Shown: positions 51,564-60,493 of the stretch, one piece after another
How positions within the stretch are numbered: the stretch's first letter is position 1
Layout of the letters: each line of letters opens with the position of its first letter
Assembly: GCA_947382355.1 (NCBI GenBank)
Contig: CANCYR010000008.1
Location: forward strand, 1-64,000
Reading direction: 5' to 3'
DNA: 64,000 bases
Source: an uncultured Lachnospiraceae bacterium
GTDB lineage: Bacteria > Bacillota > Clostridia > Lachnospirales > Lachnospiraceae
Position numbers and translations under genes: made by a program
Notes under the pieces: generated by a model
Database searches by the model: none
Told to the model about the DNA's origin: nothing
What the model saw: only the letters and a program-made list of their open reading frames with translations

Positions 51564-52587
51564 AAAAATAGCCGGAAGACTGCTTCTTATTTGTATTGTT
51601 TTATGGTTATTCGATACAATTGTCGAGTTCCTTTACAGGCCCTATAACCGATACACCCCTTATGCCATAAGAGAATTAAAGGAATGTCAGGGAAGCATTG
51701 ACACACTCTTTCTTGGTACATCTACGGCATACCGGGGATTTTCGCCGGATGTGTTTGACCGGGAGCTTGGAACCTTCAGCTTTAATGCTGCCACTGCCTC
51801 CCAGCCGGCCCAGGGAACTCTTGCCCTGTTAAAGGATGAGGCAGAAAGGAATCCTATAAAAAGGGTATTCTTAGGGGTTTCCCCACGTATGCTTGTGAAA
51901 GAAGAGGCACATATTGAGAGAAAGACGGAGGTGTATGACAGACTGTTATCTCTTAAGGGAAAGTTTTTATATCTGGCAGAGGGCTGTACAAGCGAAGAAT
52001 GGTTGAATCTGATTTTCTATGCTGTAAGAGTAGATAAATATTTTAATATAGGAAAGTTAAAGAAAAACTTAAGCTATAAGTTGTCTGATGCTTACCGGGA
52101 AAACAGGGCTCCTATGGCAACTTATAAAGGAAAAGGATTTCTGGCAGGGAAAGAGGTATATCAGGGACAGGAGTATGAAACTATTGTAAAAAGGGAAAGC
52201 GCCTGGAAGGTGGATGATGAAAATCAGCAGGCACTCATAGAGATAATGGAATATTGTAAGGAACGTGAAATAGAGTTAATTTTGGTTTTTATTCCTGTTT
52301 CGGGGGCTGAAATCGATGGATATAAGGACCTGGGTGTAATTCATGAATACTTCCGGGAAATGGCAGACAGACACGGGGCTATATTTTGGGATTTTAATTA
52401 TTATAAAGGATTGAAGGAGGAATTTCCAAACAGCATGTTTCAGGACAAGAGGCATTTAAATGAAGCCGGCGGACATGCGTTTACGCAATTGATTGCAGAA
52501 GTTTATGAAAAGTATAAAGGTGGAGAGGGAATAGAAGGATATTTTCTGGATACCTGTCCTTATTATGAAAATCTCATTGACGAATAG
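51550..52587 (+). CDS. DltD/SGNH-like membrane-anchored transferase, system 3
   Basis: 345 residues. N-terminal anchor (about 5-25), then an outer domain with block I L-G-T-S-T (Ser58, where SGNH proteins usually have G-D-S or G-S-S) and D-K-R-H-L-N-E-A-G-G with Asp299 and His302. These are the triad positions of DltD-like SGNH enzymes. It probably receives the group exported by the MBOAT and passes it to a surface polymer. The ATG at 51550 has GGGAGG 8 bases upstream; the TTG at 51544 is too near that site. Last gene of the Dlt-like set; the response regulator begins 39 bp later. Confidence 0.85.
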   Translation: MRSIKKIAGRLLLICIVLWLFDTIVEFLYRPYNRYTPYAIRELKECQGSIDTLFLGTSTAYRGFSPDVFDRELGTFSFNAATASQPAQGTLALLKDEAERNPIKRVFLGVSPRMLVKEEAHIERKTEVYDRLLSLKGKFLYLAEGCTSEEWLNLIFYAVRVDKYFNIGKLKKNLSYKLSDAYRENRAPMATYKGKGFLAGKEVYQGQEYETIVKRESAWKVDDENQQALIEIMEYCKEREIELILVFIPVSGAEIDGYKDLGVIHEYFREMADRHGAIFWDFNYYKGLKEEFPNSMFQDKRHLNEAGGHAFTQLIAEVYEKYKGGEGIEGYFLDTCPYYENLIDE

Positions 52588-52626
52588 AAGGATTATACTT
52601 ACTATAGACGAGAGGAAGAGGAAAGC

Positions 52627-53316
52627 ATGAAACGGTATATTATTTTGATTGTAGAGGATGAAAAGAAACTATTAAATACACTATCTGATTTTTTAAAGCT
52701 AAATGGTTATGAGGTGCTTATTGCAGAAAACGGAATTGAAGCAATGAAACAGTTTACCGCTCATGCACAGGAAATCGACCTTGTGCTTTTGGATATTATG
52801 CTTCCCTTTCTCAATGGATATGAGCTGCTAAAGGAAATCCGGATGCGCTCTAACGTACCTGTTATCATGCTTACGGCAAAATCATCCATTGAAGACCAGA
52901 TAGAAGGATTTGAATATGGAGCGGATGACTATATCACAAAGCCCTACAGCCTGTCGCTTATCAAGGCACATATAGAAGCTGTACTGAAGCGGGCGGGAAA
53001 GGTAAAGGATTTTATGATTTCCGGAGATATCCGGATGGATGTGAAGGGGCAGAAGGTATACGTCAGAGAAAATTATATAGAGACCACGCCAAAGGAGTTT
53101 GAACTGCTTTTGTTCTTTATGGAAAACGAAGGAATGGTTTTGAGCAGGGGCCGTATTTTAGATGCGGCATGGGGCTATCATTACGAAGGAGACATAAGAA
53201 CAGTGGACACTCTGGTAAAGCAGCTTCGGAAAAAGCTGGACGGTGGAAGTTACATCCGCTCTATTTACGGTGTTGGATACGTTTTTGGAGGAACGGAGAA
53301 TGTTCAAAAAAATTAG
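52627..53316 (+). CDS. OmpR-family response regulator
   Basis: 229 residues. Receiver domain with E-D-E, phospho-acceptor Asp56 in V-L-L-D-I-M-L-P, and T-A-K; C-terminal winged helix typical of OmpR/PhoB (T-P-K-E-F-E-L-L...D-I-R-T-V-D-T-L-V-K-Q-L-R-K-K-L). It overlaps the kinase gene by 17 bases. It follows the Dlt-like operon by 39 bp, so both may form one transcript and it may control it, as seen for other surface-modification operons. Confidence 0.95.
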   Translation: MKRYIILIVEDEKKLLNTLSDFLKLNGYEVLIAENGIEAMKQFTAHAQEIDLVLLDIMLPFLNGYELLKEIRMRSNVPVIMLTAKSSIEDQIEGFEYGADDYITKPYSLSLIKAHIEAVLKRAGKVKDFMISGDIRMDVKGQKVYVRENYIETTPKEFELLLFFMENEGMVLSRGRILDAAWGYHYEGDIRTVDTLVKQLRKKLDGGSYIRSIYGVGYVFGGTENVQKN

Positions 53317-54748
53317 TGTAAGGCTTATTATTCTGGAGTGGGTGTTTCTGGCAATTATCATTGGCGGAAGCATTGTGCTTTATGGAACCTTTGCACCTGC
53401 TTATTACAATTACTATAAGGGAAAGGTAATTATGCAGGCTTTTGAGGATATTAAGGAAACGGATTTTACGAACCTGTCGGATGAGGATATCGGCATGTTC
53501 TTAGAATACGAAAAGGAAAATCTGAGCTTTACCGTTGCAGATGAAGAAATGCAATCCATTTATACTACCAAATCCAATGAAGACAGTGTCATTTACAGAA
53601 ATATTGTATTAAGGCTGGATCAATTTTCAGAAGAACCCAAAATTATGAGCAGGAATAGTAAAAGGAATAGTAACCTTAAGCTGCTTGGCATTGTAAAGCA
53701 GGAGGGGCTCTCTTATTATGTATGTATCCGGGACAAGGTCCAGAACGTTTACAGCAGCTTTCAGTTTACGGAAAAGTTCATGTTAATCATGTTTGTAATT
53801 GCCCTTGCCTTTGGAAGCATTATTATGTACTTTCTGTCAAGAAATTTCACAAGGCCTATCCGGGAAATGGCAAGGGTGGCAGAGGGGCTGGCAGAAAGGG
53901 ACTTTCGGGAAAAGGTAGAAGAAAACGGTGATTATGAAGAGATGAATCATCTGGCAAAATGCATCAACAGCATGTCAGAACAGCTTCAGGATTATGTGGA
54001 GCAGATTGAAGAAAGCCGGAAACAGCTATTGGATCAGAATATTCAAAAGGAGCGGATGGAGAAAGCAAGGAAGGATTTTATTGCAAATGCTTCCCACGAG
54101 CTGAAGACTCCCCTTGCCGTGATTTCAAGCCAGATTGAAATGCTTCAATATGTACAGGAAGAGGAACGGAAATATTATATGGATTCCATTCAGGAAGAAG
54201 TCACAAGGATGTCGGAAATGGTGGGAAATCTTTTGGATGTTTCTGTAATAGAGCATCATATGGAGCAGATGAAAAAGGAATCTGTTCTTATGGATGAAGT
54301 GGTAAACTATATGCTGATGAAATATGAAGCGTTGTTTAAAAAGAAAAAGCTGAATGTTTATACAGAATTGGAAAAGAACTGTTATGTGCGTGGAGACAGG
54401 GAATATATCGAACAGGCAATGAATAATTTTCTGATGAATGCTTTTGAGCATACGGAAAAGCAGGGAGATATCAGGATTTATCTAAAAAATGTGGAAGAAG
54501 GCATTTATTTTGGCGTGTTTAATCAGGGAAAACCTATTCCTGAAAAGGATATGGAAAAAATATGGAAAAGCTTTTGGATGAAAGAGTATGAAGGAGAGTC
54601 AGCAGCCCATGCGGGAATCGGACTTTATATTGTCCAGAGCGTAATTCATTTTCATGAGGGAAAATGCGGCGTGGAAAATAAAGAAAAAGGGGTGGAATTC
54701 TGGTTCATGCTGCCAAAATCCTGTGAGGAAGAACAGAAAAGGCTATAG
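53300..54748 (+). CDS. Sensor histidine kinase
   Basis: 482 residues. Membrane segments near 10-30 and 165-185 enclose an outside sensor domain. A HAMP domain (F-T-R-P-I-R-E-M-A...), HisKA with phospho-acceptor His266 in S-H-E-L-K-T-P-L, and a HATPase domain with N-N-F-L-M-N-A-F-E-H-T and G-I-G-L-Y-I-V-Q follow. ATG at 53300 with GGAACGGAG upstream. The sensed signal is unknown; given the extracellular domain and the preceding operon, cell-envelope stress or peptides are possible. Confidence 0.94.
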   Translation: MFKKISVRLIILEWVFLAIIIGGSIVLYGTFAPAYYNYYKGKVIMQAFEDIKETDFTNLSDEDIGMFLEYEKENLSFTVADEEMQSIYTTKSNEDSVIYRNIVLRLDQFSEEPKIMSRNSKRNSNLKLLGIVKQEGLSYYVCIRDKVQNVYSSFQFTEKFMLIMFVIALAFGSIIMYFLSRNFTRPIREMARVAEGLAERDFREKVEENGDYEEMNHLAKCINSMSEQLQDYVEQIEESRKQLLDQNIQKERMEKARKDFIANASHELKTPLAVISSQIEMLQYVQEEERKYYMDSIQEEVTRMSEMVGNLLDVSVIEHHMEQMKKESVLMDEVVNYMLMKYEALFKKKKLNVYTELEKNCYVRGDREYIEQAMNNFLMNAFEHTEKQGDIRIYLKNVEEGIYFGVFNQGKPIPEKDMEKIWKSFWMKEYEGESAAHAGIGLYIVQSVIHFHEGKCGVENKEKGVEFWFMLPKSCEEEQKRL

Positions 54749-54761
54749 TGTATAAAGAAAA

Positions 54762-54790
54762 GGCGAATGGGTCATTCCCATTCGCCATAT
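54762..54790. terminator. Bidirectional terminator overlapping the pyrI stop
   Basis: GGCGAATGGG (54762-54771) and CCCATTCGCC (54777-54786), loop TCATT. The minus-strand side is followed by TTTTCTTT, the plus side by ATATTTTTC. The TGA of pyrI is inside the loop. Confidence 0.88.
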
Positions 54791-55203
54791 TTTTCTTCAC
54801 AATATTTGCAGCGGTAGATTTCCTTCTGGGAATCGGTTAATACAAAAATGTGGGGAAGCTCCTGTTCGATAGAGGTAATGCATCTTGGATTTTTGCATTT
54901 GATGACATTTTTGATTTCCTTTGGGAGAACCAGGTCTTTTTTGGCTACGATTTTTCCATCCTTGATTACATTGACTGTAATATTGTGGTCGATAAAGCCC
55001 AGAATATCCAGATTCAGCTTATCAATATCACATTCTACCTTTAAAATATCCTTGGCGCCCATTTTTTTGCTTTTTGCATTTTTTATTATGGCTACGGTAC
55101 AGTCCAGCTTATCCAGTTGTAAATGATGATAAATGGAAAGGCTTTTTCCGGCCTTAATATGGTCCAGCACGAAGCCTTCTTCAATTTTGCCTACATTGAG
55201 CAT
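54772..55203 (-). CDS. pyrI: Aspartate carbamoyltransferase regulatory chain
   Basis: 143 residues. N-terminal allosteric domain (H-I-K-A-G-K-S-L-S-I-Y-H-H-L) and C-terminal zinc domain with four Cys in C-x4-C and C-x2-C spacing (C-K-N-P-R-C ... C-K-Y-C). It gives nucleotide control to PyrB in pyrimidine synthesis. Separated from pyrB by 74 bp on the same strand; the final codons lie inside a terminator hairpin. Confidence 0.95.
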   Translation of the reverse strand: MLNVGKIEEGFVLDHIKAGKSLSIYHHLQLDKLDCTVAIIKNAKSKKMGAKDILKVECDIDKLNLDILGFIDHNITVNVIKDGKIVAKKDLVLPKEIKNVIKCKNPRCITSIEQELPHIFVLTDSQKEIYRCKYCEEKYGEWE

Positions 55204-55277
55204 ATTGTATTCACCTCATGTATCTTAGTAGTAGTTATTTATATCCCTCTCCAGGGATAAGGGGGCATCACAGAATG

Positions 55278-56189
55278 CTATGCCAGTTCAAGCAGGGTCA
55301 GAATCAGCGCCATGCGCACATAGACGCCGTATTGCACCTGTTTGAAATACACGGCTCTTTCGTCTTCGTCTACTTCAACGGATATTTCGTTTACCCTTGG
55401 AAGAGGGTGGAGCACAAGCATATCCGGTTTGGCAAGCTCCATTTTTTCCTTGTTCAGTATATAGAAATCCTTTAATCTTACATAGTCCTCTTCATTAAAG
55501 AAACGTTCTCTCTGTACCCTTGTCATATACAAAAGGTCCAGTTCCCCCATTACATCCTCAAGGCGGATTACTTCCTTATAGGGGATTCCTTTTTCCTGAA
55601 GCATATCCGTCACATAATCAGGAATCCTCAGTTCATCAGGGGATATGAAGATAAACTGAATGTTGTCATAGCGGACTAAGGCATGGATTAAGGAGTGAAC
55701 CGTCCTGCCAAATTTCAAGTCTCCGCACAGCCCTATGGTAAAGTTGTTCAGCTGCCCTTTTAAAGAGCGGATGGTAAGCAGGTCCGTCAGTGTCTGGGTA
55801 GGGTGCTGATGTCCGCCGTCACCTGCATTGATGACCGGAATGCGTGATTTTGTGGAAGCTACCATTGGCGCACCTTCTTTTGGATGGCGCATGGCGCATA
55901 TATCCGCATAACAGGAAATCATGCGGATAGTATCCGATACGCTTTCTCCCTTGGAGGCAGAAGAGGAGCCTGCATCGGAAAAACCGATGACATGGCCGCC
56001 TAAATTGTACATAGCCGCTTCAAAGCTGAGCCTTGTACGGGTACTTGGCTCATAAAAGCAGGTAGCCAGTTTTTTTCTTTCGCACTTGTTTGCGTATTTT
56101 TCAGGATTTCTTTCAATATCTCCTGCCAGGTCAAACAGCCTGTCCAGTTCTTCCACTGTAAAGTCCAGTGGGCTCATTAAATGTCTCAT
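55278..56189 (-). CDS. pyrB: Aspartate carbamoyltransferase catalytic chain
   Basis: 303 residues. Carbamoyl-phosphate motif [18 protein letters not shown] (aspartate domain), and H-P-L-P-R-V-N-E-I near the C-terminus are intact. It makes carbamoyl aspartate, the first committed step of UMP synthesis. ATG at 56189 with GGGAGA upstream. In operon with pyrI. No PyrR binding site or attenuator was recognised in the 143 bp upstream. Confidence 0.96.
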   Translation of the reverse strand: MRHLMSPLDFTVEELDRLFDLAGDIERNPEKYANKCERKKLATCFYEPSTRTRLSFEAAMYNLGGHVIGFSDAGSSSASKGESVSDTIRMISCYADICAMRHPKEGAPMVASTKSRIPVINAGDGGHQHPTQTLTDLLTIRSLKGQLNNFTIGLCGDLKFGRTVHSLIHALVRYDNIQFIFISPDELRIPDYVTDMLQEKGIPYKEVIRLEDVMGELDLLYMTRVQRERFFNEEDYVRLKDFYILNKEKMELAKPDMLVLHPLPRVNEISVEVDEDERAVYFKQVQYGVYVRMALILTLLELA

Positions 56190-56298
56190 AATTGCATCTC
56201 CCTTATATTGCAGATAGTAGTATGTGAAATTGACATATGCCTTCCGGAATAAAAAAATATATTTCGGATTATTTATGGTTTTAAATCATTCCGTAAAA

Positions 56299-56326
56299 AA
56301 TCGAAGAGAAATGAATCTCTTCGATT
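56299..56326 (-). terminator. Terminator of the nitroreductase gene
   Basis: AATCGAAGAG (56299-56308) and CTCTTCGATT (56317-56326); on the minus strand the second arm is followed by TTTTTA. Confidence 0.88.
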
Positions 56327-56332
56327 AAAATG

Positions 56333-56872
56333 TCACTGGAAAGAAAGCAGCTCTTCCACCGGCTTTCTTTTGGGGGCTGTGGGAGCCTCATCAGGAAAAC
56401 CGACGGGAATCAGCGCTATCAGTTCCCGATCCTCCGGAATATGTAATAAATCTACGATTTTGTCTTCATCAAAAATACCCATAATAACCGTGCCGAGTCC
56501 CTTTTCATAAGCAGCCAGACAAAAGGTCTGGGAAGCCACGCCGGCATCAAACATCTGCCATGTATCCTTTCGATGGGTAGTAAAGGAACCATCTCTTTCA
56601 TAACCGCATCTGTTCTTAATAACGGTTACCGCAATCACCATGGGAGCATTTTTGATAATCGTCCCGTTGCCCGGATAAAGGGAAGTGCAGTCCTCTGCAA
56701 TTTTATCCTTTAGTGTGCCTTCCACTGCAATATAGCGGACGGTCTGTGAATGCTTCCAGCTGGGCGAATAGGAAGCGGCTTCCACAACGGAAGCAAGCAG
56801 GTCGTGGTCTATAAGTTCCGGTTTGAATCTGCGGATGCTTCTACGGCCTTTGATACAATCTGATGCAATCAT
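56333..56872 (-). CDS. Nitroreductase-family protein
   Basis: 179 residues. FMN-binding pattern I-K-G-R-R-S-I-R-R-F at the N-terminus and C-L-A-A-Y-E-K-G-L-G-T-V-I-M-G (C-terminal half). Such enzymes use NAD(P)H to reduce nitro groups, quinones or other compounds; true substrate unknown. The ATG at 56872 has AAAGGAGG upstream. Single gene with its own terminator. Confidence 0.9.
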   Translation of the reverse strand: MIASDCIKGRRSIRRFKPELIDHDLLASVVEAASYSPSWKHSQTVRYIAVEGTLKDKIAEDCTSLYPGNGTIIKNAPMVIAVTVIKNRCGYERDGSFTTHRKDTWQMFDAGVASQTFCLAAYEKGLGTVIMGIFDEDKIVDLLHIPEDRELIALIPVGFPDEAPTAPKRKPVEELLSFQ

Positions 56873-56974
56873 GAAATACCTCCTTTACTATTTTGGATTT
56901 GAAAAATCCCGTTAAGTAATCATAGCATACAATGTAAAAGCTTTCAATGAGAAAAATGAATTATTCAGGGAAAC

Positions 56975-57038
56975 AGGTAACAGTTCAGCCCTCAGCCGGT
57001 TCTGATTCCTGTGCGGGAAGGCTGAGGGCTGAACTGTT
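56975..57038. repeat. Palindromic repeat element, copy C (64 bp)
   Basis: Arms GTAACAGTTCAGCCCTCAGC plus C (56975-56995) and the complement ending GCTGAACTGTTAC at 57038. The middle, GTTCTGATTCCTGTGCGGGAA, matches the right arm of copy B, so this copy looks like a shortened form. It lies in a 355-bp gene-free stretch that also contains a CGGGC-TGTT-GCCCG hairpin at 57069-57082. Confidence 0.85.
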
Positions 57039-57227
57039 ACGGAAAATTATCGGGGAAAAACTGAGTGCCGGGCTGTTGCCCGCAAAAGCCGCACTTCAAA
57101 ATAACGTTGATAAGTATTTGTAACGGGGAAAATGTTCATGTAGTATTTTAAAAGAAAAAATGTTATACTAATCCATAACAGAATATGCAATTATCTATAT
57201 GCAGGAAAAAGAAAGAGGAGAAAGCAC

Positions 57228-57593
57228 ATGGAATTTTCAGAAAGAAAAAGAATTTTGTTTTTCGGACTGCCCTGGACATTTACCCAATATACCATAAAAG
57301 AGGATATGATAAACATAAAGGCAGGTCTTCTTAAGACCATTGAAGACGATTGCTATATGTATAAAGTTCAGGATGTACAATTGGAAACGACCCTGCTTGA
57401 GAGAATATTCGGGCTTGGTACGGTGGTATGCTTTACAGGAGACAGTACCCATCAGAAATTGTGTCTGGTACATATTAAAAATGCAAAGGCAGTGAAGGAT
57501 TTTATTTTAGAGGCTTCTGAAAAGGCAAGGATGAAGAGGCGGACGCTTAACACTTTGGATATCGGCAGCGCTGCAATGGATGAGCTGGATTAA
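57228..57593 (+). CDS. PH-domain (bPH2-like) protein
   Basis: 121 residues. The pattern F-G-L-P-W-T-F-T-Q-Y-T-I-K-E-D-M-I-N-I-K-A-G-L-L-K-T...V-Q-D-V-Q-L-E-T-T-L-L-E-R-I-F-G-L-G-T-V is typical of bacterial PH domains (YdbS/YdbT type), but no membrane segment is present. Role unknown. The ATG has GAGGAG 8 bases upstream. Confidence 0.85.
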   Translation: MEFSERKRILFFGLPWTFTQYTIKEDMINIKAGLLKTIEDDCYMYKVQDVQLETTLLERIFGLGTVVCFTGDSTHQKLCLVHIKNAKAVKDFILEASEKARMKRRTLNTLDIGSAAMDELD

Positions 57594-57602
57594 GGAATGG
57601 AT

Positions 57603-57660
57603 GAAACGCCCTGCATGGAACAGAAAAATTTCTGACTATGCAGGGCGTTTCGGTGCTTTT
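57603..57660 (+). terminator. Terminator after the PH-domain gene
   Basis: GAAACGCCCTGCAT (57603-57616) and ATGCAGGGCGTTTC (57638-57651), with a nested CAGAAA / TTTCTG pair; a TTTT follows at 57657. It lies between convergent genes. Confidence 0.85.
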
Positions 57661-57661
57661 A

Positions 57662-58156
57662 TTATTCTGATTCATATCCGTCCAGATATTTCATTGCCCA
57701 CAGCTTCAGCGCCTGGGCATTTTCGGAAATGCGCTCCAGTGATTCCAAAACCGCATGGAATTCCGGTTTTTCAGAATCATCAATAATACCGTCAGCAGCA
57801 ATTTTAATCAGGCTGCGCCTGAGCTCATTAATATTGGTGGTGGAGCCAAGCACTTTCAGAATCAGCCTGTCGAATTCCGTAATATTCACTTCCTGAATGG
57901 TCAGCCTGCCTATAGGACATTCTCTGGCACAATACTGATTGCAGAGCTCCGGCATGTGATAGGCTTTTGATAAAGTAAGGACTTCATCCGGGTAGGGTAT
58001 TACCGTGCCAAGCTCAATTCTGGCCAGTCTGGTGCGGTCTATTCCAATTGCCTCGGCAGCAGTTTCCCTGCTGTTAAAGATAGTATTTTCTTTGGCAGCC
58101 TGATAACGTGCAATACAAAATACATTATCAGCGGCTTTCGTGGCTTTTTTGCCCAT
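57662..58156 (-). CDS. HTH-type (XRE-like) transcriptional regulator
   Basis: 164 residues. N-terminal helix-turn-helix (F-N-S-R-E-T-A-A-E-A-I-G-I-D-R-T-R-L-A-R-I-E-L-G) followed by a Cys-containing stretch (C-N-Q-Y-C-A-R-E-C-P-I-G, four Cys) and a helical C-terminus. The Cys cluster may bind metal. Target unknown. ATG at 58156 with GGGGGG upstream on the minus strand. Confidence 0.82.
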   Translation of the reverse strand: MGKKATKAADNVFCIARYQAAKENTIFNSRETAAEAIGIDRTRLARIELGTVIPYPDEVLTLSKAYHMPELCNQYCARECPIGRLTIQEVNITEFDRLILKVLGSTTNINELRRSLIKIAADGIIDDSEKPEFHAVLESLERISENAQALKLWAMKYLDGYESE

Positions 58157-58236
58157 GTATTTTATCCCCCCTGTAGTATAAAATATGATTCAAAAGTAAT
58201 TATACCACAAAAGAGAAAGAGCGGGTAGAATATGAT

Positions 58237-58374
58237 ATGAAAGCAAAAAGAAACGGGATTCGATTTGTTATTTTTATGGCTGCATTTGTTGATGGATATA
58301 GAGTAGTAAAAGAGATGGCGGATGATTTCAACAGGAACGGTTTATTTGAAAAAAATGAGGGGGACTATTTTTAG
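58237..58374 (+). CDS. Possible small protein (45 aa)
   Basis: An uninterrupted frame from ATG 58237 to TAG 58374: M-K-A-K-R-N-G-I-R-F-V-I-F-M-A-A-F-V-D-G-Y-R, then an acidic end. The ribosome site (GCGGGTAG) is weak and no family was recognised. It lies in a 310-bp gap, before the hairpin at 58421-58455. Confidence 0.3.
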   Translation: MKAKRNGIRFVIFMAAFVDGYRVVKEMADDFNRNGLFEKNEGDYF

Positions 58375-58420
58375 ATTCCATCTTCAAATGTGGTACAATA
58401 ACAGGATTGACTAAACTCTC

Positions 58421-58455
58421 AAAAAAGGCGGCTGTAGACAAACAGCCGCCTTTTT
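58421..58455. terminator. Bidirectional terminator
   Basis: AAAAAAGGCGGCTGT (58421-58435) and its complement AACAGCCGCCTTTTT (58441-58455): strong stem with A-run and T-run flanks; serves the minus-strand gene at 58467 and any plus-strand transcript. Confidence 0.9.
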
Positions 58456-58466
58456 CAGGGAGGATA

Positions 58467-58853
58467 TTAGGAATTACGATTTAGGAGGTATTCGTATAAA
58501 AGACCGGTTCCAAACCAATAGGGGGCATAGTCTAAACGAATGACACCATCAATATTATAAGGAGAGTGTTCGTAATTCCATGGGCACAAATCGTTCTTTT
58601 TCAGAAACTTGCCCGTGATGAATTCAGTTAAAAAAATACAAAAGGTGTAAATACTGCCGCGCAGTAAGAAGGGCTTTCCTTTCAGAAGTCTGGAAATAGG
58701 CATCAGGAACACCGCCATTCCGTATATGGGGAACATCCAAAGGGAAGTGTTCCCTTTTAAACGTTTATCGGAACCTTTCATATTTGATGTGGCTGTAAAT
58801 ATGATTTCCAGGCACCAGCCCACCGTGCCGCATTCTATGAATTTTTTTATCAT
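58467..58853 (-). CDS. Small membrane protein of the CmpB / putative ABC transporter permease family
   Basis: 128 residues. Pattern G-W-C-L-E-I-I-F near residue 12, F-P-I-Y-G-M near 42 and C-P-W-N-Y...V-R-L-D-Y-A-P-Y-W-F-G-T-G-L-L-Y-E near the C-terminus matches this family of 3-4-segment membrane proteins common in Clostridia. Function unknown. Two plausible starts overlap (ATGATA); ATG 58853 is used, with only a weak ribosome site. Confidence 0.75.
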   Translation of the reverse strand: MIKKFIECGTVGWCLEIIFTATSNMKGSDKRLKGNTSLWMFPIYGMAVFLMPISRLLKGKPFLLRGSIYTFCIFLTEFITGKFLKKNDLCPWNYEHSPYNIDGVIRLDYAPYWFGTGLLYEYLLNRNS

Positions 58854-59096
58854 ATGGATAGTATTGGGCGGTTTTATTTAAAATATACATGCTATAAAAA
58901 ATTTTGCTGCGGGCATTGTGAAAATTTTCATTAAGCAGTATGCCATAAAAAATATACAGAACAATATTTTGGCATAATGAAAAAAGGTTTCGGCATAAGT
59001 CCCAAATATGAAAAATGTTATGGCGTGCACATAGAAAATGGTATATGATAGGAAAGAACAAAACAGAAGAGCTGTTGGAAAGGAAGACTTTCGTTT

Positions 59097-60455
59097 ATGA
59101 ATTATAAAGAAGCAGTTGCTTACATAGAAGAGGTACAGGCATACGGCAGCGTGCTGGGGCTTGAAAATATTGCAAACCTTTGCAGAAGGCTTGGCAATCC
59201 CCAAAAGGATTTAAAATTCATCCACATTGCAGGCACCAACGGGAAAGGCTCCGTACTGGCATTTGTATCCACTGTGCTTACAAAGGCAGGGTACAAGGTG
59301 GGGCGTTATATTTCACCCACCATTTTCGACTATAGGGAGCGTATCCAGATAAACGGAAGGATGATTTCCAAGCAGGCGCTTGGCGCTTATATGGGCAGGA
59401 TAAAGGAGGCATGTGATGCCATGGCAGAGGAGGGACTGCCCCATCCCACCATATTTGAGATGGAAACAGCCATGGGATTTTTGTATTTTAAGGAAAAGGG
59501 CTGCGATATGGTAGTGCTGGAAACCGGGCTTGGAGGCATTACCGATGCCACCAATGTAATAGAAAATACAGTAGTGGCAGTTCTTACCTCCATCAGCAAA
59601 GACCATATGGGCTTTCTGGGGGACAATCTGGAAGAAATTGCGAAAAAGAAGGCTGGAATCGTAAAAAAAGGCTGTCTGGCAGTCACTTCCCGTCAGGAGC
59701 CATCCGTCAGGAAGGTTTTGGAAGAGGCATGTAAGAGCAGGGGTGCGGAGCTTTTTTGGGCGGATGTTTCCAAGGCGGGGGCTGTAAAGCATGGCATAAA
59801 AAAGCAGAGCTTTTCTTATAAGGAATATAAAAAAATAGAAATATCCATGGCAGGCACCTATCAGATAGAAAATGCAGTGACCGCAATAGAAGTTATAAGG
59901 GCGTTAAAACAGGAGGGCTATGCCATAGAGGACCGGGCAGTGTACGAGGGTATGGCAGAAGCCGTCTGGACGGGAAGGTTTTCTGTCATAAGCCAAAAGC
60001 CTTTATTTATCGTGGATGGCGCCCACAATGAGGACGGCGCCAAAAAACTGGCGGATTCTTTGTCCTTTTATTTTACAAACAGGAAAATTATTTATATAAT
60101 GGGAGTGCTTGGGGATAAGGAATATGGAAAGATAATTGAAAACACCTGTTTTCTGGCTGACAGCATTTTAACTATAAAGCCTCCTCACAATGAACGGGCA
60201 TTAGAGGCTTATGAGCTGGCAAAGGAAGCGGCAAAATACCACAGGAATGTAACTGCCCTTGACAGTCTGGAGGAGGCTGTGGAGCTTAGCCTTTTAATGG
60301 CGGAAAAGGACAGGGACACGGTGATTGCAGCTTTTGGTTCCCTTTCCTTTTTGGGAGAACTGATAACCATACTGGAGCATAAAAAGGAGCTTCAAAAGGA
60401 TTGCCATGGAAAACAGCCGGAATCCGGGCAGAAGATTCCTGACAGGAACAAATAA
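59097..60455 (+). CDS. folC: Bifunctional folylpolyglutamate / dihydrofolate synthase
   Basis: 452 residues. ATP loop G-T-N-G-K-G-S, Y-I-S-P...F-R-E-R-I-Q-I (folate loop), [13 protein letters not shown] and [10 protein letters not shown] are Mur-ligase-like FolC motifs. It adds glutamate to dihydropteroate or folates. First gene of the folate operon; ATG with GGAAGG upstream. Confidence 0.95.
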   Translation: MNYKEAVAYIEEVQAYGSVLGLENIANLCRRLGNPQKDLKFIHIAGTNGKGSVLAFVSTVLTKAGYKVGRYISPTIFDYRERIQINGRMISKQALGAYMGRIKEACDAMAEEGLPHPTIFEMETAMGFLYFKEKGCDMVVLETGLGGITDATNVIENTVVAVLTSISKDHMGFLGDNLEEIAKKKAGIVKKGCLAVTSRQEPSVRKVLEEACKSRGAELFWADVSKAGAVKHGIKKQSFSYKEYKKIEISMAGTYQIENAVTAIEVIRALKQEGYAIEDRAVYEGMAEAVWTGRFSVISQKPLFIVDGAHNEDGAKKLADSLSFYFTNRKIIYIMGVLGDKEYGKIIENTCFLADSILTIKPPHNERALEAYELAKEAAKYHRNVTALDSLEEAVELSLLMAEKDRDTVIAAFGSLSFLGELITILEHKKELQKDCHGKQPESGQKIPDRNK

Positions 60456-60493
60456 GGAGTAAAAAGAAATTCAATACAGCAGGAGTGATTTTC

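Noticed and set aside
56190-56298. A PyrR attenuator before pyrB
   Set aside because: A weak CGGAAT/ATTCCG repeat exists, but no PyrR-binding loop or terminator lies in the pyrB direction.
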